Origin: Brachyhypopomus gauderio
Taxonomy: Eukaryota; Chordata; Actinopteri; Gymnotiformes; Hypopomidae
DNA: 64,000 bases
Assembly: GCF_052324685.1 (NCBI RefSeq)
Contig: NC_135222.1
Span: 2,371,173 to 2,435,172 of the forward strand
Direction of reading: 5' to 3'
How positions within the stretch are numbered: position 1 is the first letter of the stretch; every line of letters begins with the position of its first letter. Positions 1-21,600 of this stretch are shown here, one piece after another. Position numbers and translations under genes: made by a program. The notes beneath the pieces were generated by a model. The model did no database searches. It had not been told where the DNA came from and was given only the letters and a program-made list of their open reading frames with translations.

Positions 1-3000
1 GAGCATGTACAGAGCTGCCCCATGCCCTTTCAGACCAGATCGGAAGTCTGGCGGTCAAGTGCTCCCTTCTTATTGTTCTACGGCACAAGGAAACCGGCCC
101 CTCCCAAGTCTTTAGTCTTCAGAACGCGCAGAGGAACAGGCCTTGGGAGGGTCTTCAGAGCTTCACACCAGGGCCTTTCAATTGCTTTCATGGTTTGGCT
201 AGTGTAAACTAGCTACAATATATTTTCTCCTCCAAGATTTACGTCATCTGTTTTGATCTCATTTAATTAAACAACAAAATTTCATACATTCAAGAGCAAA
301 GAATATACTTATTTAAGAAATGTTTTAATACATGTGTATTCAATGCTTATATACATATAATGGCTTTATTTATTCATTTGTTTAGTTATTTATTTATATA
401 TTTTTTACACAATATTTTGTTATCATAGTTTATTTATTTTTTCGACCTATGTTGTGAATGTTCCAGATGATATTCATAAAGTGGCTACAAATATTTGTAC
501 CAGTTTGCCTTCCCTAATAGTTTTACATGTTTCAATTCAGTTTTTGTGCAATGTAATTCATAACTATTAAAGCTATTCATAGCTTTTATGTTGAGAATGA
601 AATATCTAGATTTTCTGAAGTAATAGAAGAAGATCAATCAAGAAGTGTTCAACCAATTGGTTATGTACAATGCACCCTCCTTCACAGCATTAAGAATAAA
701 GGAAATGACATATGTTTACGTATTTACTGCACCACACTGTTTGGACAGTTATTGGTTGTTGTCATGATTCTGATAGAGCTTCCTATCCTAATCCTGGGTA
801 CATAAAAAATTGGCGGGGGGGACAATTCAGAAATCCCATTTGATTACAACAAATCATTAGCACACAGCTCAAGAACCGCTGTAAATAATCCTTAATTGAA
901 AATAATGGTCACAACAAAGAAAATCCCATTTCTTGTGCTATGTTCCCATTCTCAGAGTGACCTGATACACAATGTCTCCATCTGCTCTCTTGTCTTAGAA
1001 GCGGGGTTTTTTTTCTTTCCTTATTGGAGAAAATGGAGTCATGGTCAGTGAATCAGCCCTCTCATGGGCAAAGAGTCCAGAGCTACTCCATGGTTTATCT
1101 ACAAAGGCACATTTCGTGTAGAGCCATGAACCACGCAGGCACGAACCATGTAGGCATGAGTTCAAACCGCCCGCCCCGCCATGGGCCTCACTAGCACTTT
1201 CACCACGTTGACAGACATGTCCAGTAATTCTGCAGCTGTTGTCTGGCATAAGCTTGGGCCATTTTCACACAAACAATAACATTTCAACAACTGGTTTGAA
1301 GATGAAATTAACTACAAATACAGCTCCCACATCATTCCCAAATATGCAAGAAAGAACAAGGTTATCCATCGGCTCAAATATGTATTATTACAATTTATTA
1401 TTGAGAAATTATTATTATTGCTATTATTGTAGTTGTTGTCGGTAAATGTAATACTATTATTGTTGCCCCATAATACTATAAATTTGACCAGTATAGAAAA
1501 TCGGGAGTCATTTCATTTAATTAAATTTGTGTCATAATACAATGTGCAAAGGATTCACACATGGATTTCTCTGTTCATACAGTAAATGGGGTGTCCCTGG
1601 CCTATATGTCCCCATCAACGTAGACAAACACGAGGCCTCTAGAATGGCTCAACTGCATTCTTAGGGCTAATCTATGAGGCAGCTTTGACAAGCAGCCGGA
1701 TAACTAGCAAATAGACCAGCCAACCTCAGCGCATGGAGCAGACTCATTATTAAAACTCAGTTTACGTTACTGAGGTCAGAGGAACATTTTAAAAACGTGT
1801 GAATTTAATAATTCATTAGAAAAAATCATTGGACGATTTATTAACTTAGCCCCTTAGCCACCCTATCGCTAACCGCGGCTTCAAAGCCGTCCAGCTGAGT
1901 TTTGTCCAGTAGCTGTAGTCTTGTTCTCATGCATCTTTCAAAAGCCACGCTGAAGGCAGAGCGAGAGGGCTTTCTCCAGCTAGTGTGTGTGCTGCTGATA
2001 GCGTTTCCCCATAAGTGCAGCTTTCTGAGTCTCTGACAGCCATTCTGAAACTCAGGCTTGTTCTCACTTCACCTCGTTTTTTGTGTGTTATTTGGTGCTA
2101 ACATGCTGCTGGGTGTTTGTCGTCAACGTTAAGTTAACTTCACGGTAAGCAACTTCATCTGAAACTTCCTGCTGTTGAATTTTCTCACCTGTCACTGGCG
2201 CTTACGGTGCATTACTCTCCAAAGTGTTCCCAGAGTTCAAGAGGGAACACGGTCCAGCCTGGATAACAGGAGCACAAAGAGAAGCACTCACTGGGCTCGC
2301 TGCTCCAGACAGAACCAGGCCAAACTAACACTGAGGTCTCACGCTACTTGATCTCGTCAAGGACAAAGATTCTACTGAAGACATTTAAAGTCAGTTTAAG
2401 ACAGCCGTAGTATTGAGTAGAATTCAGGTCAAATAATTAGGAGATGAAGTGGGAAGAGGGGACTAATGAGGGGGCGGAAGCTTGAATAGAATACAGACTC
2501 TGGAAACTGGCTCACCTTTAAATTTGTGCAGAATGCTTAGGTTTTCCTGAATAATGTAACAACTTGAGTCACATAACCTCAATCATAATGGCTGGCATCA
2601 AGGCCAAAAGTCAATTCTGAACTATTCTCTTTTTGTTACAAAAACACATATCTAGTCACACAATAGGATAGATTTTGATTTATGATTTGTTGTTGAAAAG
2701 TGTTTTGGTTTTCAGCTTGACAGCATTTGAAACATGAGTTATCACTGAAGTATTTTTTTCACCGAGTCTTTATTCCATCAGTAGGCTATTCCTTCATAAT
2801 ATTTTAACTCCTGTGTGTTGTAATCTATGCAGCATCATTACCTACACTGTGATACTGGACACAGTTTGGGAGAGCGGCCTTATCTTGCCACAGTATCCTT
2901 ATAATACTGTGATGCTGTTGGCGTGTCCCTCAACCATGTTTGTGAGAGCTCATTGGGGAAAAATACAGGAAGGGTCAGGTTTAGAGAAACAGGAAACTGA

Positions 3001-3093
3001 AGACAGGAAATGATGTACGTCACACGGGCGCACTGCTGCTGGTACAAGTGGCCCAGTCTTTAAACACAAATGGAGTCTTTCTTTAACTCACCG
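1..3093. other. Upstream flank of adgrl4, no gene recognised
   Basis: AT-rich sequence with only short spurious open frames. There is a TTA/TTG-rich low-complexity patch at about 1380-1460. I see no exon with a recognisable product. The last few hundred bases should contain the adgrl4 promoter and 5'UTR, but no clear TATA box is visible near 3060. Confidence 0.5.
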
Positions 3094-10887
<7,794 letters not shown>

Positions 10888-12645
10888 AGACAAAGCATGA
10901 GACCCCCTGATAACGGATCACCAGTCATACCAGCATACACTTGTAAATAGGAATGTTTCGGTTATTACAAAGAAACTGTGGAACATACCAGCCCCAAATT
11001 ATTTAGGTTTAAAACGGAAAAAGGCCATTTGCTGTATTGAATAAGAATTATCCCTGAAAAAACTGAGAGAAAGTTTATTCATTCCGAAACGTCTTCAGAA
11101 AAGTAGCTCTTTTTCTTAGCTGGTCACCAGGGGGTTGACAGAATATGTAATGTCAGTTATCCCACCAAGGGAAGAAACACACGTGCAAAGAGTGCAGTAG
11201 TGTGAGACTAATACTGGCCCTAGAAATGTAACATTCATACAGAACCAGGTGTAAAACTGCAGATAGGACAGCCGTGGAAGTTTTTCTTATGACTTTATCT
11301 GTATGAAATCCAACACTTTTTCTTATTATTAGTCATATGAAGTGATATTCTTTTAACTCCTTTAATTCCTCTGAATTCCTCTAATTCTGATGAATTATTT
11401 GTGAAAGGATGGTTTGAGGGCCCATAATAAATTACCAGAGCATGTAAAATAATTATTGTTCACTGCAAACACTCATGGAAATATATAATGAAAATACATA
11501 AATTATCTAATTTAATACCCAAACCTACAAAATACTTTCAAAGTATCTAAAGTACTTGTGACCAGTTACTTTTCACTGCAATAATCTAAACTTGTTTTAA
11601 TACCTATACTAGTGTTTCTAACTGTGGAAAGACTATTTCTCAATGTACAGTATAAATGACTGTACTAAATGACTGTTAGTATTGTGTAATTTTTTGCTTT
11701 TCATTTATGCTAGATACAGGTTAAACTTAACCTGAATTTCATTCAACAGTGTCAACTGTGCCTGATGGCTTGAATGTAGGTCATGAAGAATTAAAATGCA
11801 TATGTATTATAAATGTATGGTTTAACAGAGTTGGGGCTGAGTTTACGCCATGGTACACCATTCAAATGTAAGTGCAAGCAGGCTGAGTTTTGATATATGC
11901 TTTTATGTTTTAATTGAAAATAGTTGTCAGAAAATTACTGGTAATATTACATCAGTGATGTGTAATATGTATTTTAAATGGCTAAATGTGTGTGGAGTTT
12001 GTGGAGCCTTCGTATATATATCCAATACATATTCGTCTTTCATATTCATTAACATATTCATCATCATTATTTAATGAGAGTCATGCTATTCTGCACCAGA
12101 CAGCATCACACATTATATTGCAAATGTCGTACAGAGTTGTGGTTACATCTGTCTAATTTTATAGCATTGTTTCACTTTTGTCATGCAGCTATTACACCAA
12201 ACAGAATTCAATATCAATTTCACATACCATCTGTGTTTCTAGTACCACACCCCACAACAGCACTTGGTTTGAACTGATACAATCAAAATCCAGACCAGTT
12301 CAATCCCATATAAATGAAAGAAAGGGGTGAAAAAAACGCAGGCGTTTTGGTATGACTCAAGGTCAAACGTCTGCCTAGATGGACGTCTGTGTGTTTATTT
12401 TGCTCTGTGTTTGCGGGTTTCACTGACCCGGCCCGCGGTCGCGGTACACTTGCACCTTCTGCCCTAGCGCGCAGTGGCATGGGCCCGTCACACGGGGTCC
12501 CTGCACCACATGTCCCCGTCCTCCACCGCCTGTCCTCACAGCGGCCATGCGCGAGCATGTGTGTGAACCTCGGAGCCCTTGTCGTCCACCTGCTAGGGCA
12601 TAAGTGGGTCCAGGGTAGGTCGTTCAGGGAGGAGTGGGAGGGCGG
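10888..12645. other. adgrl4 3'UTR and adgrl4-vitellogenin intergenic region
   Basis: The sequence after the adgrl4 stop is AT-rich. An AATAAA at about 11426 could serve as a poly(A) signal. From about 12400 to 12600 the sequence becomes GC- and CpG-rich just upstream of the vitellogenin TATA box. Isolated half-sites resembling estrogen response elements occur (GGTCA at 12361, TGACC at 12424), but no full palindrome was seen. Confidence 0.5.
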
Positions 12646-12652
12646 GCTTCTC

Positions 12653-12660
12653 TATATAAG
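12653..12660 (+). promoter_or_regulatory. TATA box of the vitellogenin gene
   Basis: TATATAAG lies 36-43 bp upstream of the start codon at 12696, in a GC-rich setting. The position implies transcription starting near 12685 with a very short 5' leader, as is usual for liver-expressed vitellogenin genes. Confidence 0.75.
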
Positions 12661-12695
12661 ATGACATGTGGGCAGAGGCTGTTTCAGCCCTCGCC

Positions 12696-15600
12696 ATGTT
12701 CTGGCTTCTCTTCTGCCTCTTTGTGGCCTTCGCCGGTAAGTACGCAGTGTACCTGGTTGGTAAACATAAATTAAAGTGTAAAAAATAGCACCATGAATGC
12801 CAGATTTTAGGCCAATGATGATTCAGTATGAATGTAATTGGCATATAGTATACCAACTAAGTCTAAGTCATGGCAGTGATTCAGTTGTTTATGTTATTGA
12901 TATAACTGTTTTTATGAAGCCAGATTTAAATCTAAATGTTTTTTTTTCTATCAGCAAGTGAGAGCATCAATTATGGTAAGTATAAAACATATACCATAAT
13001 TTCAATATGTCACTGCATTATGGAGTTTAAATATTTTGAACTACAGTTATTTGTTACAACTAATACACTCCTTGGAATGTCTGCTTTGATAAACATGGGG
13101 ATTAAGAAATTATTTTTATTATGATTGTAAGAGAGAGGAAACAAGAGTAGACTTACTGGATCTCATTCATATATAATTATATAATAAAAAAATTTTATAA
13201 TTATAATAAAAAAATATATACACTACCGTTCAAAAGTTTGGGGTCACCTAGACAATTTTGTGTTTTCCCTGAAATCTCATACTTTTATTTATCAAATGAG
13301 TTGCAAAATGAATAGAAATATAGTCCAGACATTGACAAGGTAGAAATAATGTTTTGTTTTTTTTTTTGGAAATAATTTTCTACTTTAAACTTTGCTTTCG
13401 TCAAAGAACGAAAGCGATCTAGTGAGATCTGGTGACTGCGCTGGCCACTTCATTACCAATAAAACACCAGCTGCCTGCTTCTTCTCTAAATAGTTTGTGC
13501 ATAATTTGGAGGTGTGCTTTGGGTCATTGTCCTGTTGCAGGATGAAATTGGCTCCAATCAAGCGCTGTCCACAGGGTATGGCATGGTGTTGCAAAATGGT
13601 GTGATAGCCTTCCTTATTCAAAATCCCTTTTACCTTGTACAAATCTCCCACTTTACCAGCACCAAGGCAACCCCAGACCATCACATTACCTCCACCATGT
13701 TTGACAGATGGTGTCAGGCACTCGTCCAGCATCTTTTCAGTTGTTCTGCGTCTCACAAATGTTCGTTTATGTGATCCAAACACCTCAAACTTTGATTCGT
13801 CTGTCACTTTTTTCCAATCTTCCTCTGTCCAATGTCTGTGTTCTTTTGCCCATATTAATCTTTTTCTTTTATTAGCCAGTCTCAGATATGGCTTTTTCTT
13901 TGCCACTCTGCCCAGAGTCACCTCTTCACTGTAGACGTTGACACTGGCGTTTTGCGGGTACTATTTAATGAAGCTGCCAGTTGAGGACCTGTGAGGCGTC
14001 GATTTCTCAAACTGGAGACTCTAATGTACTTGTCTTCTTGCTCAGTTGTGCAGCGGGGCCTTCCACTTCTCCTTCTACTCTGGTTAGAGCCTGTCTGTGC
14101 TCTCCTCTGAAGGGAGTAGTACACACCATTGTAGGAAATCTTCAGTTTCTTGGCAATGTCTCGCATGGAATAGACTTCATTTCTCAGAACAAGAATAGAC
14201 TGTCGAGTTTCAATTGAAAGTTGTATTTTTCTGGCTATTTTGTGAGTTTGATCGAACCAACAATTGTAATGCTCCAGATTCTCAACTAGCTTAAAGGAAG
14301 GTCAGTTTTATAGCTTCTCTAATCAGCAAAACTGTTTTCAGCTGTGCTAACCTACTTGCACAAGGGTTTTCAAGGGTTTTCTAAATATCCAATAGTCTCC
14401 TTACACAGTTAGCAAACACAATGTACCATTAGAACACTGGAGTGATGGTTGTTGGAAATGGGTCTCCATACATCTATGTCGATATTGCATTAAAAACCAG
14501 ACGTTTACAGCTAGAATAGTCATTTACCACATTAATAATGTATAGAGTGTATTTTTGATGCATTTAATGTTAGCTAAATTGAAAAAAAACTAAGTGACCC
14601 CAAACTTTTGAACGGTAGTGTATGTAAGCCTGTTTTACATACATTAATTATTGAAAATAAATCTTATTGCTTTTAAATATAAGCTCAAGAATCATCCTGT
14701 CCTGAAGCAGCTGTGTCATCACTCCATTCAGCAGAGTCAGCAAAACATTTCTGTTTTGACTGCGAACTATTTCTGGCTCGTTGAGGAAACGCAGCAATAC
14801 TTACACGTTGCTTAAGTTATTTTAAAGTTCAGGCCCTAACAAGCAGTATGTTTTATCCCTCTATGCCTACCAACATTTCAGAACCCACCCTCAACCCCAA
14901 AAAAACATATGAATATAAATATGTTGGCATGGTGAACATCGGCCGTGACATGCCAGACCTGGCCGAGTCTGGTATCAAACTACAGTGCACTTTTAAAATC
15001 ACTGGTGTATCAATGCAAACGTTTCTCCTTGGGGTATGTCAAAACGGATTCATTATTATGTCATTCATGTAGTCCAACAGAACATTGATTATAATATCAT
15101 ATTCTAAAGTACACTGGCACATGCTGATTTTATACAGTATTGCATTATCATATTATATACAGTATAATATACAATACCATACAATCCAAAAATGTATACT
15201 AAGGCAAAATGGTATCATGTAAGGTCTCCAATGTAGCGTTTGAAGAGTTTAATGGGCTCCCTGGAGAGAGCTCCTTCAGGCCTGCACCCAACCTCACCAA
15301 ACACTTGGCAGCTGAGCTCACCAGACCCTTCACCTTCGAATACACCAAAGGTCAAGTATCGGACATAAAAGCTGCACCTGAGGTCTCCAACACTATCGTG
15401 AACATAGTGAGAGGCATTCTCGGATTTCTGCACGTCACAATCAAAACCACCCACCAAGCTTATGAGCTCTTTGAGGTACCAGGCTTCTCAACAAACCTGA
15501 CATATTAGCCAGCAACACTATGATTCTATGAGTGTGCAGAAATGATATGAGAAAGATATGTTAATACTCATCAGGCTGGAATTCATGGTGTATGCCAAAG

Positions 15601-18600
15601 CTCTTATGCTATTGAAGAGAACGCAACCGCCGAGGAACTGTATGTAACACAAGTCGTTGACATTGCCAATTGCCAACAAAAAGTAGCAATTTACGATGGA
15701 ATGGCACTGGCTGAAGAAAATAAAATCAGTAAAGAGGTCTGTATACTCTGTTATAATTTGTTTCCTTCATCGTGCACTTAGCACATATATGCAAAGAAAA
15801 TACGTAGTGCTGTAAACATAAATATCTTTTCAGAGAGGCAAGAATGTTGTAGCTACTGTGAAATACGCATATACAGTCAAGTCTACAGGAAGTGGTGGTT
15901 TGATTACCAAAGCCTCAGCCCATGAAAGACACCACTTTTCCCCTTTTAACGTGAAGGGCGGCACCTCTAAACTACAGGCCACGTGAGTTCACCATGATTG
16001 TCTACGGTTAACCTCTGAGTGTTATTTCATTATTGTACCTATTCTTATTTCATTTTGGAACAAAACACTCACTTTACTTCATAAGCTATCATCCAATTAT
16101 TTGTAGAATTTATCATGATATGCTTAAAGTGATTATGCTGACTGTGCTCTGTTGATGCAATTTACAGACGGCACATTGTGCTGCTTAAAGAGATGGAGAC
16201 TGTTGGTAAACCAGTGACGGGTCAAGTGAGAAGCAAGGGAGATCTGATGTACCAGGTTGTGAAAGGTCTTGGGCCAATGCCAATTTTGATGATTGATCTA
16301 ACAACGCCATTGCCAAAGGTAACCTTTGCAAATAGTATGAATAGTCTAATGCAAAAAAAAAAGTGTTCGTTTCACTGATTTTGCACACTGATCCCAATAG
16401 ATTATAGACCTCATCAAACATTTGGCTCAAGATAACATCCACCAGCTCAATGGTGCCACAAGTGCTCGTGTTCTTAATCTTATTCAACTGCTTCGTGCAA
16501 CAACACAAGAAGATCTGGAGCTGTTGTGGAAACAGCTTTCCACAAACAATGAGCATAGGTATTTCTTTACTACTGATCTGGTACTGATCTGGTGATGTGG
16601 TGATCAATCAATCAATCAATCAAAGTTTATTTTTATAGCGCTTTTCACAACACATGTTGTCACAAAGCAGCTTTACAGGATTTACAAGGTTAACAATACT
16701 ACGGGTCCAAATCCCTAATGAGCAAGCCAAAGGCGACAGTGGCAAATAAAAACTCCCTATGATGGGGGAATAGGAAGAAACCTCGGGAGGACCAAGACTC
16801 AAAAGGGAACCCATCCTCCATTGGGCAGCCCGTTAACACACAAATTACACAAAAACAAATTATACAGACGAATACACAAGTCACAAACAAATCACACAAT
16901 CAGGCTAAGTATAAGGTAACTAGAATGAAAGTTCTGGGTGTTGATATTGTCAATGTAAATGTCTTGTGATGAACGCCAGGTTTTCATTCCGTGTCGGAGT
17001 GATGATACTGGTATTGTAGGCTCCGACTGCAGTGTTACTCCCCAGGTGAACCTCGGAGAAGAAATGTGGGTGATGTGGGTAGGTGGGGGACTTTAGAAGA
17101 GCAGTTATGGTTACGTGTAAGCTTGCTATATTCTTCGAACGTTCTCCTTGTTGTGATGGCTAGGAGGTGGTTCCTGGACACTGTCGTTGAGGTGACAGAT
17201 GAGAGGGTACTCAAGTTCCTTCTGAACAGATTCAAAGCTACAGATATCTCTGCAAACGAGGCTGGACAGACACTTTTGTTAGCCTTCAGCCACCTGTCGG
17301 CTAAACTCGAGTTAGTGGAGATGGCAAAGGTAAAGACTGAATGTTACTTTTACTAGTTCTTTTGCCAAAAATCGAAATCATTATTATGAAAATTTTTGGT
17401 CAGACTGATTTAAGACCCTGATCTCTCTGCAGGAATTTTTAACCCTCCCCTTCAGTAAATCCAACATTCTGCTGTGGAATACCGTGGTTTTATCATATGG
17501 TTCTCTGGTATACAGAGCTTGTCCTCGTGTGAATCCGTGTCCTGTCGTCATTGTACAGGTATAACGTGCAATTGAATCCATAAACCCACTTCTTTCCAGA
17601 TTACCTATTGATATTTGCAAATTATATTACCAGTCATTTTAATTACAATTGTTCTCCAGCCGCTGCTTGACATGGCCACTAACGGACTCGCCAAAGGCAT
17701 CAGTGGAGAAATGGTGCTTGCTCTGAAGGCCTTGGGAAATGCAGGCCATCTTTTAAGCATTAAGACCATAATGAAGTTCCTCCCTGGTTTCTCGGTCAAG
17801 GCGGACACCCTACCCATCAATGTTCAGAGTGCAGCCGTGCAGGCCCTCCGACACCTCGCAATCAGAGACCCACACAATGTAGGCCACCACACACGTCCCA
17901 AACACACATCCTCCTGTGTTTGGGAGCTCAGCGTTGAACTTGTATACAACTAGCTTCCCCTTAGTCTCTATTCCAGACACTTAAGTAAGGAAAGAAACAT
18001 CTCCTCCATTTGCAGTTGTTACATTTCTGAGGCATCTGATTTTAATTTCCCTCTGAAAAAGGAGGGTAATTCAGTTTAGCTAGGTAAATGATTATACACG
18101 TCTAAACAATGAGACTAGCCTGTCCCTAACCTAATACATGTGACTCACAATGACAAATGAGTCTGTTATTTATATTCCTTCACCTCAGGTCCAGGACATT
18201 GCTCTAACTATCTTTGCCCAAAGGACCATTCCTGCTAAAATACGAATGTTAGCTTCCATCATCCTTCTGGAGACCAAGCCTCCTGTAGCTGTGATCTCAT
18301 TAGTGACAGAGCTCCTTTTACACGAGATGGACCTCCAGGTCTCAAGCTTCGTCTATTCACGACTAAGAGGTCTCGCCATGTCCCGCACCCCTGACAACCA
18401 TTACCTGTAAGAGATCTACACTATGCTATATTCCACATCAATCACTGCAACATTTTAGCATAAATCTCATTGCTTCTTCATAACGTTCTCTCGAAAAGGT
18501 CGACGTCTTGTAATATTGCAGTAAAAATACTTGCTCAGAAACTTGGTCGCCTGAGTTATCGATACAGCCAGGCTCTACGTTTGGATTGGTTCCATGGTAA

Positions 18601-21600
18601 GTTAAATTGTGCATTGACTCTGAAATCCTGCATATTATATGAATTTGTCAAATAGATTGTAGGATTATTCCATTTTTTTTGTTTTGTAACATTATTTTGT
18701 AACATCTAGAAGATGTAAAGCATGTTCACAGCTTTCACTAGTGTCAGCATGATTATATAAACATTAATAGTGAACACAGGTGGTTGTGTAAGGCTGTGTT
18801 GTGTTCTACTGTTTAGATGACCTTCTGACTGGTGCATCTGGTGAATTTTTTATACTGAGAAATGGTACAGATGCAATACCAACGTCAATAATTTCAAAAG
18901 GAAGGCTTTACTTTATTGGAAGAATACTACAACTTGTTGAGGTAACTGGGAAGTTCCTGGGTTACGTCACAAGTGGCAGTGGCCACTTTATATGACTAGC
19001 TTACTATACAACATGTGTTGATTTGATGTCAATGTTTACATAGCTTGGTGTCCATGCAGAGGGTCTTCATGATCTTTTCAAAGACAGAAATGGCAAAGAA
19101 TTTGGAGCTATTGATGTTGCAACGATCATGAGAATAGTGAGTATATTCATTTTGAAGAGCACATATGAGTGCTGATATTTCAAACTGATAGCAAACTGAT
19201 ACATTTCCCTGTTTCTGGTTAAAGGTCTCAAAATGGCAGTCTCTACCCAAAGACAAACCTCTCTTGTCTGTATATGCAAGGGTATTTGGACAAGAAGTCT
19301 CCTTTGTAGATTTGAATCAGAATGTCATTCAAAAAATTCTGAAGGTAAACCTGAAGGCACAAATTCTTATCAAACAAAATTTCTTCTTGATGAAAATAAT
19401 CTGTTTTACCTTCTGTCCAGTCTTAATGATGCCTTTTGAGTGCTTCTTAACATGTATGTTGTTGTTTTCATACAAATATAAAGTCTGTGAGCATTATGTC
19501 AAGCAAAGAAAACAAAGTATGGAATATTATCCAAAATCTACAAAAAGGGATATCATGGCACTGGACAAAGTCATTCCTCACCTTCGAAACCCGATTCATT
19601 CAGCCAACTTGTCTTGGCCTCCCTGCTGAATTCAGCAAATATTATATTTCATTGACAGCCATAACTGTAAATGGTAATAAATCATTCCATCTAGTAATTC
19701 AACCTTATAGAAGTGATAAAACATTATGATCTAAGGCCAAAGACACTGATAGCATTTTTACAATTGCAGCAAAAGCTGAAATAAACCCACCACCAAAAGA
19801 ACAATTACATGAACTGACAACTGCAGATATTTTTTTGGAAACTGGCGGATTTGCTGGGTAAAGTATAGACTATAATCTACTTTATTATGTAGAACATGAC
19901 CTATATTTCTAGTGGAATTCACGAAGAGCTCTGAATTATGGGGCCTCTTTATTGTCTAGATTAGCCAAGGATGGAATTGCTGATAATGTTTTGCTTAGCC
20001 ATTTTGCACTGTTCTTTTCACCATGAGAGATTCTTAATTTGTTATTTATTTATGCACTTTCTAAGTATCTGTGATTACAATTGTGTGTTTTGACTGGAGC
20101 ACAGAATCATTTTTGTTTCAGATCGGCAAAGGACTTTATTGCTTTTCATGGAATCAGCACAGACCTCTTTCAGTGTGGGGCCCAGCTGAACAGTAAAGTT
20201 ATCATGTCTGTGCCCTGGAAAATTGGCTTCAAAAAGAACACCAAAGAAAACAATTACGAGATCAACCTTGCACCCCCCAAAAAAGACACAGAGCTCTTGA
20301 CAGTCGAGTAGGTCTTTCCAGATTTTTCCACTAAGAAATTTGAGCACATTCACAGCTTACCAATCATTTGACCAATGTCTCATTTCCGAACAGTTTCAAC
20401 ATATATGCTGTATCAAGGAATATTGAAGATCCATCACTGACCAAAATGACCCCCATGACACCAGTGAGGAAAGATTCTGAGGAAAGTTTATCAATGGAAA
20501 CGGAAGACAATGATGATTCTATAGATGATGAGGTATGATATTCCTTAAGATAGTGCATAATGGATATAAACGATTTTCATTATCCGTTTAAAAGTTTAAT
20601 TAATTTCTGTGGGACAGGAGAAAAGTACAGCCATTTACCACCCGAAGTTAAAGTACTGTGCTGAAGCAAGCGTTTATGGGATGGCAATGTGTACTGAACT
20701 GGAAGTGCAACGGGTCCATTACCTTAAAGAATATCCTCTTTACTACCTCTTGGGATACACACATTTTACCTTTCAGATTCAGCCAGGTAGGCTGTTATGA
20801 ATCAGTTCTCTTACTGAACGTACTGAATTACTAAATTAATTGGTTTCCCCTCACTTGTATATTCCAAAAGTCAAGACTGTCAAGCCTGTAGAGAAGATCA
20901 GAATCCGGATCTGTGGTGGGCATCATAAACACCCAGCAGAACACAGTCAACTGATGGTTACTACACATAAAACAAATAAGGTACTGTAACAATTTAGTAC
21001 ATATTCGCTTTGTTATTTGACCTTTTCAGTCTATTTAAAACAGTGTTTAGATATACTATATTTAAATTATCAATTTAGGATTCAAAAGGCATGCTGTCCA
21101 GCTCTCAGGAGAATCAAGTAAGCACTGTAATTTCATTTCAGAGTTACAATTAAGGGTCTTATTAAACAAATGAATAAATAAATATAATATAGTAACAATA
21201 TGTGTCATGCCACCACTTCAGGTTTCACCATTTCAGGGTTGTCTTTAAAGCAGGGTTTGGAGATCACTCCCGATCCTGTGCTCACAGTGGAGGTTCTGGC
21301 ACTCGGTCCTAGCAGGAAGCCACAGGGCTATAAGAGTGCTGCCTATTACACACCCAGCACACATGTGGACGACATAGAGCTGATCATTTCTGAGGTGGGC
21401 GAAGAGGCAAACTGGAAAATTTGTGCTGATGCCAACATTGATAAGATTCAATCAGGAGCAAAGGTAATTATATTAAGAAAAGCAGACATTGTGTTATTTC
21501 AGTGGTGTGGTCGTATTGCATGATCACGACTGTGTATAGAGTTAGAGAATACAGCAGGATGCCAGTATTGAGCTCTAAGATCATTCTGGAATGTTCTACA

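Noticed and set aside
12361..12428. Estrogen response element for the vitellogenin gene
   Set aside because: Only separated half-sites GGTCA and TGACC about 60 bp apart; no full or near palindrome.
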